This document shows, piece by piece, positions 43,147-52,350 of a stretch of 64,000 nt of DNA; the stretch's first letter is position 1, and every line of letters begins with the position of its first letter. A program made the position numbers and the translations under genes. The notes under the pieces are model-generated. The model saw only the letters and a list, made by a program, of their open reading frames with translations, did not search any database and was not told where the DNA came from. The DNA is from Aceticella autotrophica (GTDB taxonomy: Bacteria; Bacillota; Thermoanaerobacteria; Thermoanaerobacterales; Thermoanaerobacteraceae), in contig NZ_CP060096.1 in assembly GCF_017357865.1 (NCBI RefSeq), forward strand, positions 1,537,001-1,601,000, written 5' to 3'.

Positions 43147-43260
43147 AGCGAAACAACCTTCCTTCTCAAACGTGGATCTAAAAGATCCCTCACTCCATCA
43201 CTTATCAAATTACATGAGAATATAAAAAATATTCCAAATAAAATTTGAACTTTTAAAATA
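43144..43260 (-). pseudogene. 3' end of a lost DppC/NikC-type permease gene
   Basis: The minus strand just upstream of the NikD-type gene is open and reads FIFSCNLISDGVRDLLDPRL then RRKVVSL and a TGA that overlaps the ATPase start. The N-L-x-x-DG-x-RD-x-LDP motif is the standard C-terminus of DppC-type permeases. The intact DppC-like gene upstream (43282-44118) has a different, shorter C-terminus, so this is a leftover from another transporter, marking a recombination joint. Confidence 0.8.
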
Positions 43261-43281
43261 CATAAAAATAAATAATACTTA

Positions 43282-44118
43282 TTAATAATTTTTATAAGAA
43301 TATTTTTCATTTTTTAATGTAGGGACTATTTTTTCTTCCAAACTATATGCCAATAAGGAAATTGCAACTGATATAATTGCAGTACATAATCCCGGTGGAA
43401 TTAACCACCACCACAATCCTAAAGCAAATGCTCCTCCCGTATAAGCATCATTTATCATCTGTCCCCAATTAATATTAGTTGGATCTCCAATACCTAAAAA
43501 TCCAAGCCCTACTCCCATTAACATATAACCTTGTACAGCAAAAATAAAATTAGCAATTGATAATGGTAGTATATTTGGTACTATATGTTTAATAATAATA
43601 TATAAATCACTGCCTCCTATAGCTTTAGTCATAAGTATAAATTCATAATTAACCAAAGCTAATACCTGTGATCGTATTATTCTTGCACATCTTGTCCATC
43701 CTAAAATACCCATTATTATAGAAACCCCAACTATATTTGGAGTAAAAAATAAACTAAGAAGAATCAAAAGAGGAAACATTGGAATAGTCATCTGGAAATC
43801 AATTAATTTTGTTATAATTACATCAATCGACTTACCATAGTATCCTGATATTGCACCCATTAAAGTACCTATACATGTTGATAAAAATCCTCCAATAACT
43901 CCCATTAACAATGTACCCCTTGTCCCATATAAAAGCTCACTAAAAATATCTTGACCTAAAGTATTAGTGCCAAGAAAATGCTCTGCATTAGGTCTTTCTA
44001 AAGGTACTCCTGTTACTGCAGTGGGATGATATGGTACTAACCATGGAGAAAAAATTGCAATGATTATGTAAAGAATCAGTAAACATAAACCTACCATAAA
44101 AGAATTATTTCTATACAT
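43282..44118 (-). CDS. ABC transporter permease, NikC/DppC type
   Basis: About 278-residue permease with the DppC-type N-terminal region (GVPLERPNAEHFLGTNTLGQDIFSELLYG), six hydrophobic segments and the EAA loop (MTKAIGGSDLYIIIKHIVPN). The usual C-terminal DG-x-RD-x-LDP motif is absent and the protein ends LKNEKYSYKNY. Start uncertain: ATG 44118 lies 12 bases after AAAGGA, while ATG 44139 and 44130 sit upstream of or against that site. Codon use is more AT-rich than in the neighbouring ATPase genes, consistent with a separate origin. Confidence 0.88.
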   Translation of the reverse strand: MYRNNSFMVGLCLLILYIIIAIFSPWLVPYHPTAVTGVPLERPNAEHFLGTNTLGQDIFSELLYGTRGTLLMGVIGGFLSTCIGTLMGAISGYYGKSIDVIITKLIDFQMTIPMFPLLILLSLFFTPNIVGVSIIMGILGWTRCARIIRSQVLALVNYEFILMTKAIGGSDLYIIIKHIVPNILPLSIANFIFAVQGYMLMGVGLGFLGIGDPTNINWGQMINDAYTGGAFALGLWWWLIPPGLCTAIISVAISLLAYSLEEKIVPTLKNEKYSYKNY

Positions 44119-44158
44119 TTTTATAATCATTCCTTTCATTTATGAAAAAATCAAAAAT

Positions 44159-45130
44159 TTAATTATCTTTAATACAAGGATTAATAAAAAGATATAAAAT
44201 ATCGGCGATGAAATTAGCTATTATAATTAGAAAAGTTTCTATTAGAAAAATTGCTTGTAATAAAGGAAAATCTCTTGCTTTTATTGCATCGAATGTAAGT
44301 AGTCCCATACCAGGCCATGAAAATATCGTTTCTATAAAAAGACTGCCAGTAAACAAATGTGCACACTCCAAAGAAATAACAGTTAACATAGGAAGTATTG
44401 CATTTTTTATGGCATGTAAATAAAGAATATAATTTTCAGGTAAACCTTTTGCTCTTGCTACTGTAATATAAGGTTCTTTAATTACTGAAAGCATTGAATT
44501 CCTCATTAAATAATAATGCCCAGGAATTGAACATAATGTTAAAGTTAAAATAGGTAAAAAAGCATGATACAAAATATCAAGATAATTAACTCCATACTTA
44601 AGTGCATTAACGTTAGTAAATCCGCCTAATGGAAAAATTTTTATATAATAACTGAATAATAAAATAAAAGTTATTGCCCACCAATAAGAAGGAATAGTTT
44701 TTATAAAAATCATAAAATTTGTAATAAATAAATCATTTCTTGAACCATTTTTCCATCCCATATATGCACCTACAATAATACCTACAAAAATAGATAACAT
44801 AGTAGATGGAAATAATATTATAAGCGTCCAGTTTAATTTTTCATTAATAATATTCAATACAGGTCTAGCATATTGTAAAGAATAACCCCAATTGCCATAA
44901 AAAATATTTTTAAGATAAATTATATATTGAACTATCAATGGTTTATCTAATCCAAACTTTTCTTTAAATAATACAGATACCTCCGGATTAACTTGGGCAA
45001 GATCTTTTAATAAATAATCGAGATAATTCCCTGGAAGCATATGTATTAAAACAAAGCTTATACTTATACTTATAAAAAAAATTATTATAGAAAAAAAACT
45101 TTTACAAAAAATATATTTTACTCTTTTCAT
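44159..45130 (-). CDS. ABC transporter permease, NikB/DppB type
   Basis: About 323 residues with the DppB pattern: an N-terminal membrane helix, LIHMLPGN, KEKFGLDKPLIVQYI, the EAA-loop region TVARAKGLPENYILYLHAIKNAILPML and ETIFSWPGMGLLTFDAI near the C-terminus. It pairs with the NikC-type gene downstream. The start is placed at ATG 45128-45130; AAGGAGG lies inside the longer frame (to 45157), though its spacing to this ATG is long. Confidence 0.9.
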   Translation of the reverse strand: MKRVKYIFCKSFFSIIIFFISISISFVLIHMLPGNYLDYLLKDLAQVNPEVSVLFKEKFGLDKPLIVQYIIYLKNIFYGNWGYSLQYARPVLNIINEKLNWTLIILFPSTMLSIFVGIIVGAYMGWKNGSRNDLFITNFMIFIKTIPSYWWAITFILLFSYYIKIFPLGGFTNVNALKYGVNYLDILYHAFLPILTLTLCSIPGHYYLMRNSMLSVIKEPYITVARAKGLPENYILYLHAIKNAILPMLTVISLECAHLFTGSLFIETIFSWPGMGLLTFDAIKARDFPLLQAIFLIETFLIIIANFIADILYLFINPCIKDN

Positions 45131-45217
45131 TAATAATATTATAACCTCCTTACTCAAATAAATAAATTTATCTTGTTAAAAATATTTTAAAATATTTTAT
45201 TTCAAGTATATAAGAAG

Positions 45218-45237
45218 CTCCCCTTGTTCAAGGAGAG
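45218..45237 (-). promoter_or_regulatory. Intercistronic hairpin between methyltransferase and permease genes
   Basis: CTCTCCTT/AAGGGGAG arms with one mismatch and a short loop, followed on the minus strand by CTTCTTAT. It may act as an mRNA-stability or partial termination site within the operon. Confidence 0.4.
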
Positions 45238-45273
45238 ATTTGTTCTGAATTAATAATTTAAACTTTTATATAT

Positions 45274-46314
45274 TCAAATTTTTTCTTTTCTTACAATAAT
45301 TGTTTTTATTGGCATTTCCGAAGAGCTTGACATTTCTACATCCTTTATTTTATTAAATCCTGATTTTTTAAATATATCATCTAATTCTGAATCAGTAAAA
45401 ATATGCATATGTCTATGCCCATCAATTGTTTCTTTTAAATCCCATAAAAGTGTTGATATAGGACCCGTTTTGTCATTATTAATTGTGAATGTTTGTAAAA
45501 TAAATAATCCTTTTTTATTTAAAATATTGTTTATTTTACTAAAAAATGATATGCTTTCCTCTTTATTTCCATCAAATGATAATGAACAAAATGCTATATC
45601 ATAATTACTTCCTAAATTATCTTTAATATAATCCCCTGCCCACACTTTGACTCTATCTGTTAAATAATATTTATTGACATATTCTTGAGCAACTTTTGCT
45701 ACATGCGGTCTATCAAAAAGAATCACCTTTAGCTTTGGATTTTCTTGAGCTAATCCAATACCAAAAAGTCCATGTCCACAACCTAAATCTATTAATTTTT
45801 CTGCTTTTAAGAATTCAGGTAATTCTTTTATAATTTTTAAAGTAGCTTGCAACCTACCTAACATAGCTCCTCGAGCTATCCAATCAATACATTCTTTATC
45901 ATAATCATGGTTAGTCTCCCTATTTTTTGATTTCTCTTTAACTCCTTCATATAAATATTGTCTTAAATTCATCCAGTCTTTTCTATCTTCTAATGAAAAA
46001 GCAAGATATCGAGCAAAATATGGTCCGCTTTCATTTAGAAATGGACTAAGTTCAGGTCTTGTTTTATAATATTCTCCATTTTTAATAAGCAGTCCCTCAG
46101 CTACTAATATATCTAAAAGTTTTTCAGTTAGTACATCATGTGTTTTAATTTCTTGAGCTATATCTCTCGCAGTTTTGAATTCGTCAAGATAATTAAAAAT
46201 TTTTAATTCAAGTGCAGTAAAAAATACCTGTGCTTTTTCAAAACCAGAAGCTATTTCTCGAAGAAATCCACTTTGATCATACAAAGGTGGTTTTAAGCTA
46301 ATTAATTTTTCCAT
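45274..46314 (-). CDS. SAM methyltransferase with dimerisation domain (O-methyltransferase type)
   Basis: 346 residues. The N-terminal winged-helix dimerisation domain (FFTALELKIFNYLDEFKTAR, LTEKLLDILVAEGLL) is followed by a class I SAM domain with LIDLGCGHGLFGIGLAQ and VILFDRPHVAKVA. This is the architecture of small-molecule O-methyltransferases, unlike the UbiE-like gene at 40490. It lies between a binding protein gene and the permease pair, so its substrate may be a metallophore-like molecule or the transported compound. ATG 46314 follows GGAGG. Confidence 0.88.
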   Translation of the reverse strand: MEKLISLKPPLYDQSGFLREIASGFEKAQVFFTALELKIFNYLDEFKTARDIAQEIKTHDVLTEKLLDILVAEGLLIKNGEYYKTRPELSPFLNESGPYFARYLAFSLEDRKDWMNLRQYLYEGVKEKSKNRETNHDYDKECIDWIARGAMLGRLQATLKIIKELPEFLKAEKLIDLGCGHGLFGIGLAQENPKLKVILFDRPHVAKVAQEYVNKYYLTDRVKVWAGDYIKDNLGSNYDIAFCSLSFDGNKEESISFFSKINNILNKKGLFILQTFTINNDKTGPISTLLWDLKETIDGHRHMHIFTDSELDDIFKKSGFNKIKDVEMSSSSEMPIKTIIVRKEKI

Positions 46315-46372
46315 TTGGTTTTCCTCCAAGTATATTATATTTGTAATAAAGTTACATGGTTTATATCAAATC

Positions 46373-46444
46373 GGGAGTCAATATACCTAATAATATTTTA
46401 AAATAATTTTTCTATCTTCAGATATATTCCAATATTTGACTCCC
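46373..46444 (-). promoter_or_regulatory. Long inverted repeat between binding protein and methyltransferase genes
   Basis: GGGAGTCAAATAT and its complement ATATTGACTCCC enclose about 48 AT-rich bases in the intergenic space. It could be a processing or partial termination hairpin that raises binding protein expression over downstream genes. Confidence 0.5.
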
Positions 46445-46511
46445 ATATTATGCATATCTTAATTTAAATGAATTTATATGGCACATCTATAGAATTTAAA
46501 TTTTTATTTTA

Positions 46512-48116
46512 TTACTTTACTGGTCGTACTTTTAATAATTGCTTTATATCTACCACACTCCAATACATAGGATAAGTTTCTTTCCAACCAGTAAATTTAT
46601 CAGATCTATATGCTACCACCGTATCACTAACACAAATTGGGATGCTTGGTATATCTCTTGCAAGAATATCTTGCATTTGATAAGCAATTTTTTTCCTATC
46701 TTCTTTATTAGTTGTATTTTGTAATTGTTTAATTAATTGATCATATTCATTATTACTATAACCATACCAATTATCTTTACCAAAAAATGATTTAGAACCA
46801 AAATGACTTAAATCATCTGGATCATCATGCATTAGCCAAGGCATTCCAACAAAAAAGACCTCATTTTTATGAACTTCATTAAACCATTGGTTAAAATCCA
46901 CTTGTTTAATTTTAACATCAATACCTAATTGTGTCCAATCATTTTTAATAACTTCAGCTAAATTATTATCAACACTACCAGCTTTCCCTCCTGTTGGTAT
47001 TGTTATTTGTACTTTTTTCTTATCTGGACCTTCCAATACTCCATTATTTTCAACAAATCCAGCTTCATTTAATAAATCCTTGCATTTTTTAAGATTAAAT
47101 TCATACTTCCTTATATCTGTTTTTACGTAGTCATGAGCCACTTCTGGCATTAGAAATGTATTCGCAGGCTTAGCATTCCCTCCAAAAACTATTTTACAAA
47201 TTTTATCCTTATCAATTGCATATTCCATAGCTTTCCTAAACTTTATCATATTTGTTGGATATTTATTTACATTAAAGCCAAGTTCATAACCATTAGTACT
47301 GGGAATATTATAAACTACAATTTTTTTATTATCTTTTAAACTATTAGCTACTGCTTGACTTATTCCACAAACAACATCTACTGTTCCAGATTTTAATGCT
47401 AATATCTGAGCATCTTTATTTTTTATAACTTTTAAAACTATTTCTTTAATATGAGGTTTATTACCATGATAATCTTGATTTGCCACAAGTTTTACCATAT
47501 CACCAGGTATTCTATTCTCATATTTAAAAGGACCCGTACCAACATATTGCTTATCCTCATAATGCTCAGGATCATTAATATTTTCCCATATATGCTTTGG
47601 TATAATTGGAATTCCAGGGCAATGGGATAAATGATCTAAAAATGCAGGATTTGAAGATTTAAGAAAAAACACTACCGTATATTTATCTGGAGTTTCAACA
47701 TGATCAACCGTCATTGGTAAATATGATAATATCATGATTTTTTTCTCTTTAGCATAATCATAGGTAAATTTTACATCTTCAGATGTAAAAGGTACACCAT
47801 CATGCCACTTAGCATTTTCAACCAAATTAAATTTCCATATCTTGCCATTTTCAGTTGACTTCCAATTTTTTGCTAGCCAAGCATCATAAGAACCTTGCCT
47901 GTTTTTTGTTACTAACCCTTCATATATAAGTGAGCCTGTCGGTCCTCCTCCCATATTTAATATATTTCCTGCCATAAATTCTGAATCTACAGGTATTACT
48001 AGCTGACTGGGAGTCTCAGATGATTTTGTCGTCTGGCTTGACTTATTAGCTCCACATCCAGATAATAAAGAAAGCAGTAAAACAAAAACCATCAAAAAGC
48101 AAAGTTTCTTTTTCAT
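46512..48116 (-). CDS. Family-5 substrate-binding lipoprotein (NikA/OppA type) 1
   Basis: 534-residue SBP_bac_5 protein. It has a lipoprotein signal peptide with LLSGC, the KWHDGVPFTSEDVKFTYDYA motif, the YVGTGPFKY loop and FNVNKYPTNMIKFRKAMEYA. Family-5 proteins feed Nik/Dpp/Opp importers; some bind nickel chelates. Its N-terminal 32 residues come from cassette copy B and are identical to those of the FepB-like protein at 38507. It is preceded by a flavin-reductase-type gene and followed by methyltransferase and NikBCDE-type genes. Confidence 0.93.
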   Translation of the reverse strand: MKKKLCFLMVFVLLLSLLSGCGANKSSQTTKSSETPSQLVIPVDSEFMAGNILNMGGGPTGSLIYEGLVTKNRQGSYDAWLAKNWKSTENGKIWKFNLVENAKWHDGVPFTSEDVKFTYDYAKEKKIMILSYLPMTVDHVETPDKYTVVFFLKSSNPAFLDHLSHCPGIPIIPKHIWENINDPEHYEDKQYVGTGPFKYENRIPGDMVKLVANQDYHGNKPHIKEIVLKVIKNKDAQILALKSGTVDVVCGISQAVANSLKDNKKIVVYNIPSTNGYELGFNVNKYPTNMIKFRKAMEYAIDKDKICKIVFGGNAKPANTFLMPEVAHDYVKTDIRKYEFNLKKCKDLLNEAGFVENNGVLEGPDKKKVQITIPTGGKAGSVDNNLAEVIKNDWTQLGIDVKIKQVDFNQWFNEVHKNEVFFVGMPWLMHDDPDDLSHFGSKSFFGKDNWYGYSNNEYDQLIKQLQNTTNKEDRKKIAYQMQDILARDIPSIPICVSDTVVAYRSDKFTGWKETYPMYWSVVDIKQLLKVRPVK

Positions 48117-48174
48117 TTGACATAACCTCCCGCATATAATTAATTCTTTTAATGTTATTTAACCTCTTTAAACC

Positions 48175-48786
48175 TTATTTTTCTTCCTCAATAACAGAAG
48201 CCTGATCTTTATTGCTTAAAAACATTTCCGTATACTTCATTTCCTTTCCTGTAAAAACTGGATAGGTAAAGTGCATTCCTTTTTCTCTAAGCATCACTGA
48301 TAAAGGCTTTGCCTTTTCATAATCCATTTCTCCATCTTTATTAAAGAAGGAGTCGTTTACCTCAAGATGAATTACCTTGCCGATTACAATGGAATAATTT
48401 TTCCTGCTTATCTCCTCTACCAATGAGCATTCTGCCCATGCTATGCAACCATCGATTCCAGGAGCTTTTACCTTTTGAGAAATACGTGGCTTTAAGCCTG
48501 CCTTTTCAAACTCATCAACATCCGGAGGATAATCCCGTGATGAAATCACAATAGCTTCAATCATATCTACAGTTGGTACATTGACTACAAATTCCCCTGT
48601 TTCGCGAATATTATTTAATGTGTCGCGTTTAATCCATGATGCAATAGCTATATCGTCAAGCGGTCTTAATACCGGCATCACACATGACCATGGAGCAGCA
48701 TTCCTTACTCCATCCTTTCCAATAGTTGAAATCAGTACAACCGGAAGCGGGATTACCTGTTCTCTCTTACGTGGTTCAAGTATCAT
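48175..48786 (-). CDS. Flavin reductase-type FMN-binding protein, copy B
   Basis: 203 residues, identical to the product of 39672-40283 except at two adjacent positions near the N-terminus (REQVIPLP for REQIMPLP). Same split-barrel FMN-binding family. It heads the second operator-controlled unit, in front of a family-5 binding protein. Confidence 0.88.
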   Translation of the reverse strand: MILEPRKREQVIPLPVVLISTIGKDGVRNAAPWSCVMPVLRPLDDIAIASWIKRDTLNNIRETGEFVVNVPTVDMIEAIVISSRDYPPDVDEFEKAGLKPRISQKVKAPGIDGCIAWAECSLVEEISRKNYSIVIGKVIHLEVNDSFFNKDGEMDYEKAKPLSVMLREKGMHFTYPVFTGKEMKYTEMFLSNKDQASVIEEEK

Positions 48787-48831
48787 GATTTAACCCCCTT
48801 TTTATAATACATGCTAAATTTTGCTCAGTTT

Positions 48832-48877
48832 ATGTTATGTTTATTATAATAGTAACACGATGTTAGACATGTGTCAA
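48832..48877 (-). promoter_or_regulatory. Promoter and palindromic operator B
   Basis: Copy of operator A: TTGACA at the distal end and GTGTTAC-N13-ATAACAT at 48832-48858. Drives flavin reductase copy B and the nik-type genes downstream. Confidence 0.7.
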
Positions 48878-49023
48878 GTATAAAATAATTATGATTTTTT
48901 ACCATATTCATTTTGATTGGAAAATGACCTGACTTAGATATAGAAATAATTAAACTTATTATTATAACAAAAAATTAAAGTTAATCTTAACTATTAAGCC
49001 TAATCTATTTTCATGTATTCAAT

Positions 49024-49056
49024 AAAGCAAAAGGAGGCGAGAATAAAATTGCCTCC
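49024..49056 (-). terminator. Terminator after binding protein 2
   Basis: GGAGGCAA/TCGCCTCC arms followed by TTTTGCTTT on the minus strand, 40 bases after the stop codon at 49097. Confidence 0.8.
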
Positions 49057-49096
49057 CCTATCTGAGTTAAAATAAAGGATTTGATACAATACAATT

Positions 49097-50638
49097 TTAT
49101 TTTATCCATGCCTTTTCTAAACTCGGTTTGAAAAATGGATCTAATTTTAAATTTTGTATTTCCTTTCTTGTCGCATATAAGCATACATCATTATAAATAG
49201 GAGAAAGTGGTACATCCTTTGCAACCAAACGCTGCAACTCATCGTAAAGTTCTTTTCTTTTTGATAATTCTGGCACAATGGCTGCCGCATCAATAATACG
49301 ATCGGCTTCTGGGTTATTGTAGCCGATGCCACGTTGTATATTCATCTGCCCTTTGGAATATATCCACCTTCCGAAGAAAAAGTCTGGATCTCCGGTCATC
49401 AACGTATAAGGAGTCAGGGTAAGGTCGTACTCTCCTTTCTTTAACGCCTCTTTCCAGGCGCCCATCTCCAGCATCTTCAGCTCAACTTCAAAACCGAGGG
49501 TTTTCAGCTCCGACTGCATTATTTCTGAAATCGCTTTATAAGGCCAACGATTAGCCAATGATGAATTAATAACAAAAACTGCTTTATGTGGTATCCCGCT
49601 TTTGGTATTATTCATAATTTCACTAGCCTTATTTTTATCATACCTCCAAAGTCCCCTAACCACCCACGTTTTAGCCAATGGTGTAAAGATAGTTTCTGCC
49701 GGTTCTCCATAACCCTCCATAACTTTATCAACAAGCTGTGAACGATCTATGGAAAAACTTACTGCCTGTCGAAGATTTACATCATTAAAGGGAGCCTTCT
49801 TATTGTTAAACAAAAGATAATGAGTGGTAGTTACTGGTCTTGAAAGCAGAACTAAGTTAGAATTATTTTTAATTATATTAGCCTGTTCAGGCAAAACACC
49901 TCCTACATCAGCTATTGCCTGAATCTCCCCAGTTTGTAAGGCTGAAAGTCGAGTAGTTGGATCTGGAATAATTTTAAATGTTACTTTCGACAACTTGACT
50001 TTGCCACCCCAATAATTATCGTTTCGAGTCACTGTTATTTTTTCTCCTTTTTTATAATCCTCAAATTTAAATGGACCAGTTCCATAAGGATGTACAATTT
50101 TGCCTTCTGAATCAAAACTTTGGGTACTAAAAATAGGGCATCCAAAATAGGCTACTTTAGCAGGAAATGCCGGTTCAGGTTTTTTAAAGATAAACCGTAC
50201 TTCATTATCATTAACTGCTTCTATCTTTTCCAAGTTTAAAAATGTTCCATAATCATCCAATTTAGGATGCTCTTTAAATCTCTTTACATTTTTAACAACT
50301 GTTTCAGCATTTAACAAGCTTCCATCGTGAAATTTTATACCTGAACGTATAGTAAATGTCCATACCTTGTTAGTATTATCGGGAAGAAATTTTTCAGCCA
50401 ACTGTGGTTTCGGCTCTAATTTTTCATTTAGATAAGTAAGGCTTTCCCATACATTTGTACTTCCATGAACAAAATCACTGCTGTCAGGACCATCATAAAA
50501 ATCTCTTCCAATACCTATAACTAATTCTTGAGGCTTTGAAGAAATCGTCCCTGTTTGTTTGGTACAACCTGAAAAAGAACCAGCAAAAACTATCAAGGCG
50601 ATTAGCCATATTAAAATGGATCTTGCTTTGTTAAACAT
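49097..50638 (-). CDS. Family-5 substrate-binding lipoprotein (NikA type) 2
   Basis: 513-residue SBP_bac_5 lipoprotein with lipobox SFSGC, the motif GIKFHDGSLLNAETVVKNVK, HPYGTGPFKFEDY and VNLRQAVSFSIDRSQLVDKV. The region around WESLTYLNEKLEPKPQLAEKF resembles nickel-binding NikA proteins more than dipeptide-binding ones, by my reading only. It appears to be transcribed after remnants at 50663-51255 and downstream of the DppF-type gene. GAAAGGAAGGA precedes the ATG. Confidence 0.92.
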   Translation of the reverse strand: MFNKARSILIWLIALIVFAGSFSGCTKQTGTISSKPQELVIGIGRDFYDGPDSSDFVHGSTNVWESLTYLNEKLEPKPQLAEKFLPDNTNKVWTFTIRSGIKFHDGSLLNAETVVKNVKRFKEHPKLDDYGTFLNLEKIEAVNDNEVRFIFKKPEPAFPAKVAYFGCPIFSTQSFDSEGKIVHPYGTGPFKFEDYKKGEKITVTRNDNYWGGKVKLSKVTFKIIPDPTTRLSALQTGEIQAIADVGGVLPEQANIIKNNSNLVLLSRPVTTTHYLLFNNKKAPFNDVNLRQAVSFSIDRSQLVDKVMEGYGEPAETIFTPLAKTWVVRGLWRYDKNKASEIMNNTKSGIPHKAVFVINSSLANRWPYKAISEIMQSELKTLGFEVELKMLEMGAWKEALKKGEYDLTLTPYTLMTGDPDFFFGRWIYSKGQMNIQRGIGYNNPEADRIIDAAAIVPELSKRKELYDELQRLVAKDVPLSPIYNDVCLYATRKEIQNLKLDPFFKPSLEKAWIK

Positions 50639-50662
50639 AAATATCCTTCCTTTCTCAATAAT

Positions 50663-50835
50663 CTACATTTCAGGGAATAGAAACTTTTCCATATGCAATG
50701 TTTGTCGTAGCCCATCTTCATTAAGTCTTAATTTAAACCCCTCTGATTGCCATAACTCATAAGCACCTTGTAGGTATCTATGAATATAAAGATAAATAAC
50801 ATCATATCCGTTTTTTTGCAAAATTCTTCAGAAAC
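50663..50835 (-). pseudogene. C-terminal remnant of a GNAT acetyltransferase-like gene
   Basis: The minus strand reads ILQKNGYDVIYLYIHRYLQG then AYELWQSEGFKLRLNEDGLR and ends at TAG 50663-50665. The V-x-L-x-V-x-x-x-N/R...A-x-x-LY/LW-x-x-x-GF pattern is the C-terminal part of the GNAT fold. The 5' part is missing or frameshifted into the binding-protein remnant next to it. Confidence 0.5.
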
Positions 50836-50856
50836 TTTAAAGAGCTGTGTTCCAAT

Positions 50857-51260
50857 TCATCTCCTGTGGTATCTTTTATCTATAAAACATCTCCCTAACT
50901 CTGCTGTTGTTTTTAAGTTGTAAAACCCTTTCAGTGCCTTAATTCTATCGTCATATTGCCATACACCTATGGTTCCTTCAACAAAAGGCTTGCTGGTATT
51001 TATAATAACCTCATTATCAGAGGGTATTTCTACAGAACTAATTGGTATAGGCTTTGAATTAACGGCCAAACGATCTAAGACAAATTTAACCGCTTTTGAA
51101 TCCATATTTGTTCCATCATGGAACTTAACACCGGGACGCAATGTAAATTTCCATGAGGTTGGAGATTTTAATTCCCATGATGTGGCTAAACAGGGTTTAA
51201 GTTTTCCATCAAAATCAACATCAACAAGGGTTTCTAAAATACCCGCCCTCTGGTAGAAAT
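50857..51260 (-). pseudogene. Truncated family-5 substrate-binding protein gene
   Basis: An internal segment of an SBP_bac_5 gene: GILETLVDVDFDGKLKPCLA, SWKFTLRPGVKFHDGT, MDSKAVKFVLDRLAV and IGVWQYDDRIKALKGFYN. Signal peptide and C-terminal two thirds are absent; it stops at 50857 in sequence unrelated to the family. It shows that an additional transporter once stood here. Confidence 0.8.
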
Positions 51261-51377
51261 AAGCTGACTTTATAGACTTAATATGAAAAATAACTTATTT
51301 TTGTTAAATATTATCATTTATATCCTCCTTTTAAAATTTTACGTGATAAATGTACAATTAGTATAAGACTGAATTTC

Positions 51378-52337
51378 TTAACTTAGATGACATGCAACAA
51401 AATGCCCTTTCCTCACCTCCTTTAATGTAGGTTCATACCGACAGCAAACCTCTTTGGCTTTGGAACAACGAGGGTGAAATCTACAGCCTGTAGGCGGTTT
51501 TGACGCATCAGGAGGCTCACCCTCTAACAACTGTTTTTGTGTTGTTTTCTGCTTTGGATCAGGCTCCATTATTGCATTCAAAAGTGCTATAGTATATGGA
51601 TGGTATGCCTTTGATTCAAGGTCTTTTGTCGGCAATATCTCAACAATTTTACCAAGATACATCACTGCTACTCTATCTGACAAGTAAGTTACTGCAGCCA
51701 AGTCATGGGAAATAAAGAAATAAGACAAGCCCAACTGTTTTTTTAAGTCTCGAAACAGATTTAAAATTTGCGCACGTATGGAAACATCTAAACTGGAAAC
51801 AGGTTCATCACAAACTATAAGTTCCGGCTGCAGAGCCAGTGCACGAGCAATATTAATGCGCTGCCTCTGACCTCCGCTGAACTCATGAGGATATTGAAAT
51901 GCATGTTCTGCTTCTAAACCGACAAGCATTAATAGTTCACCTACACGTTCTCGTCGTTTTTCTCTTTCGATACCAAAATTAGATAAAGGTTCCTCAATGA
52001 TTTTCCCCACAGTCCTACGAGGATTAAGCGAGGAAAAAGAATCCTGAAAAATAATTTGAAAATGGCATCGCTGATTTCGTAGCCTTCTCCCTTTTAAACC
52101 AGTAATTTCTACACCATCAAATAAAATTTTACCATACGTAGGTTCCTCCAGCCGTATTATTAAACGCCCTAAGGTGCTTTTACCACAACCGCTTTCTCCT
52201 ACCAAGCCCAATGTCTCTCCTTTCTCCATAGAAAATGAAACATCATCTACCGCATGAATCTTCTTTTTTGCAGATGTGAAAATACCTTTCTTACGTTCGT
52301 AATTTTTTGTCAAATTTTTTACTTCTAAAAAACTCAA
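51378..52337 (-). CDS. ABC transporter ATP-binding protein, DppF/NikE type
   Basis: 319 residues with Walker [13 protein letters not shown], signature [14 protein letters not shown], Walker [15 protein letters not shown] and the C-terminal cysteine segment ([16 protein letters not shown]). The start is TTG at 52335-52337 with GGAGGTAAG upstream. Last gene of the second complete transporter set (54275-55210 onward). Confidence 0.94.
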   Translation of the reverse strand: MSFLEVKNLTKNYERKKGIFTSAKKKIHAVDDVSFSMEKGETLGLVGESGCGKSTLGRLIIRLEEPTYGKILFDGVEITGLKGRRLRNQRCHFQIIFQDSFSSLNPRRTVGKIIEEPLSNFGIEREKRRERVGELLMLVGLEAEHAFQYPHEFSGGQRQRINIARALALQPELIVCDEPVSSLDVSIRAQILNLFRDLKKQLGLSYFFISHDLAAVTYLSDRVAVMYLGKIVEILPTKDLESKAYHPYTIALLNAIMEPDPKQKTTQKQLLEGEPPDASKPPTGCRFHPRCSKAKEVCCRYEPTLKEVRKGHFVACHLS

Positions 52338-52350
52338 TTTTTCTTACCTC

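Larger units (their letters stand above)
48019..48900 (-). repeat. 882-bp cassette repeat, copy B
   Basis: Near-identical to 39516-40397. Differences I see are in the flavin reductase start region (QVIPLP here versus QIMPLP) and one base in the operator flank (AACACG versus AACACA). Confidence 0.95.
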
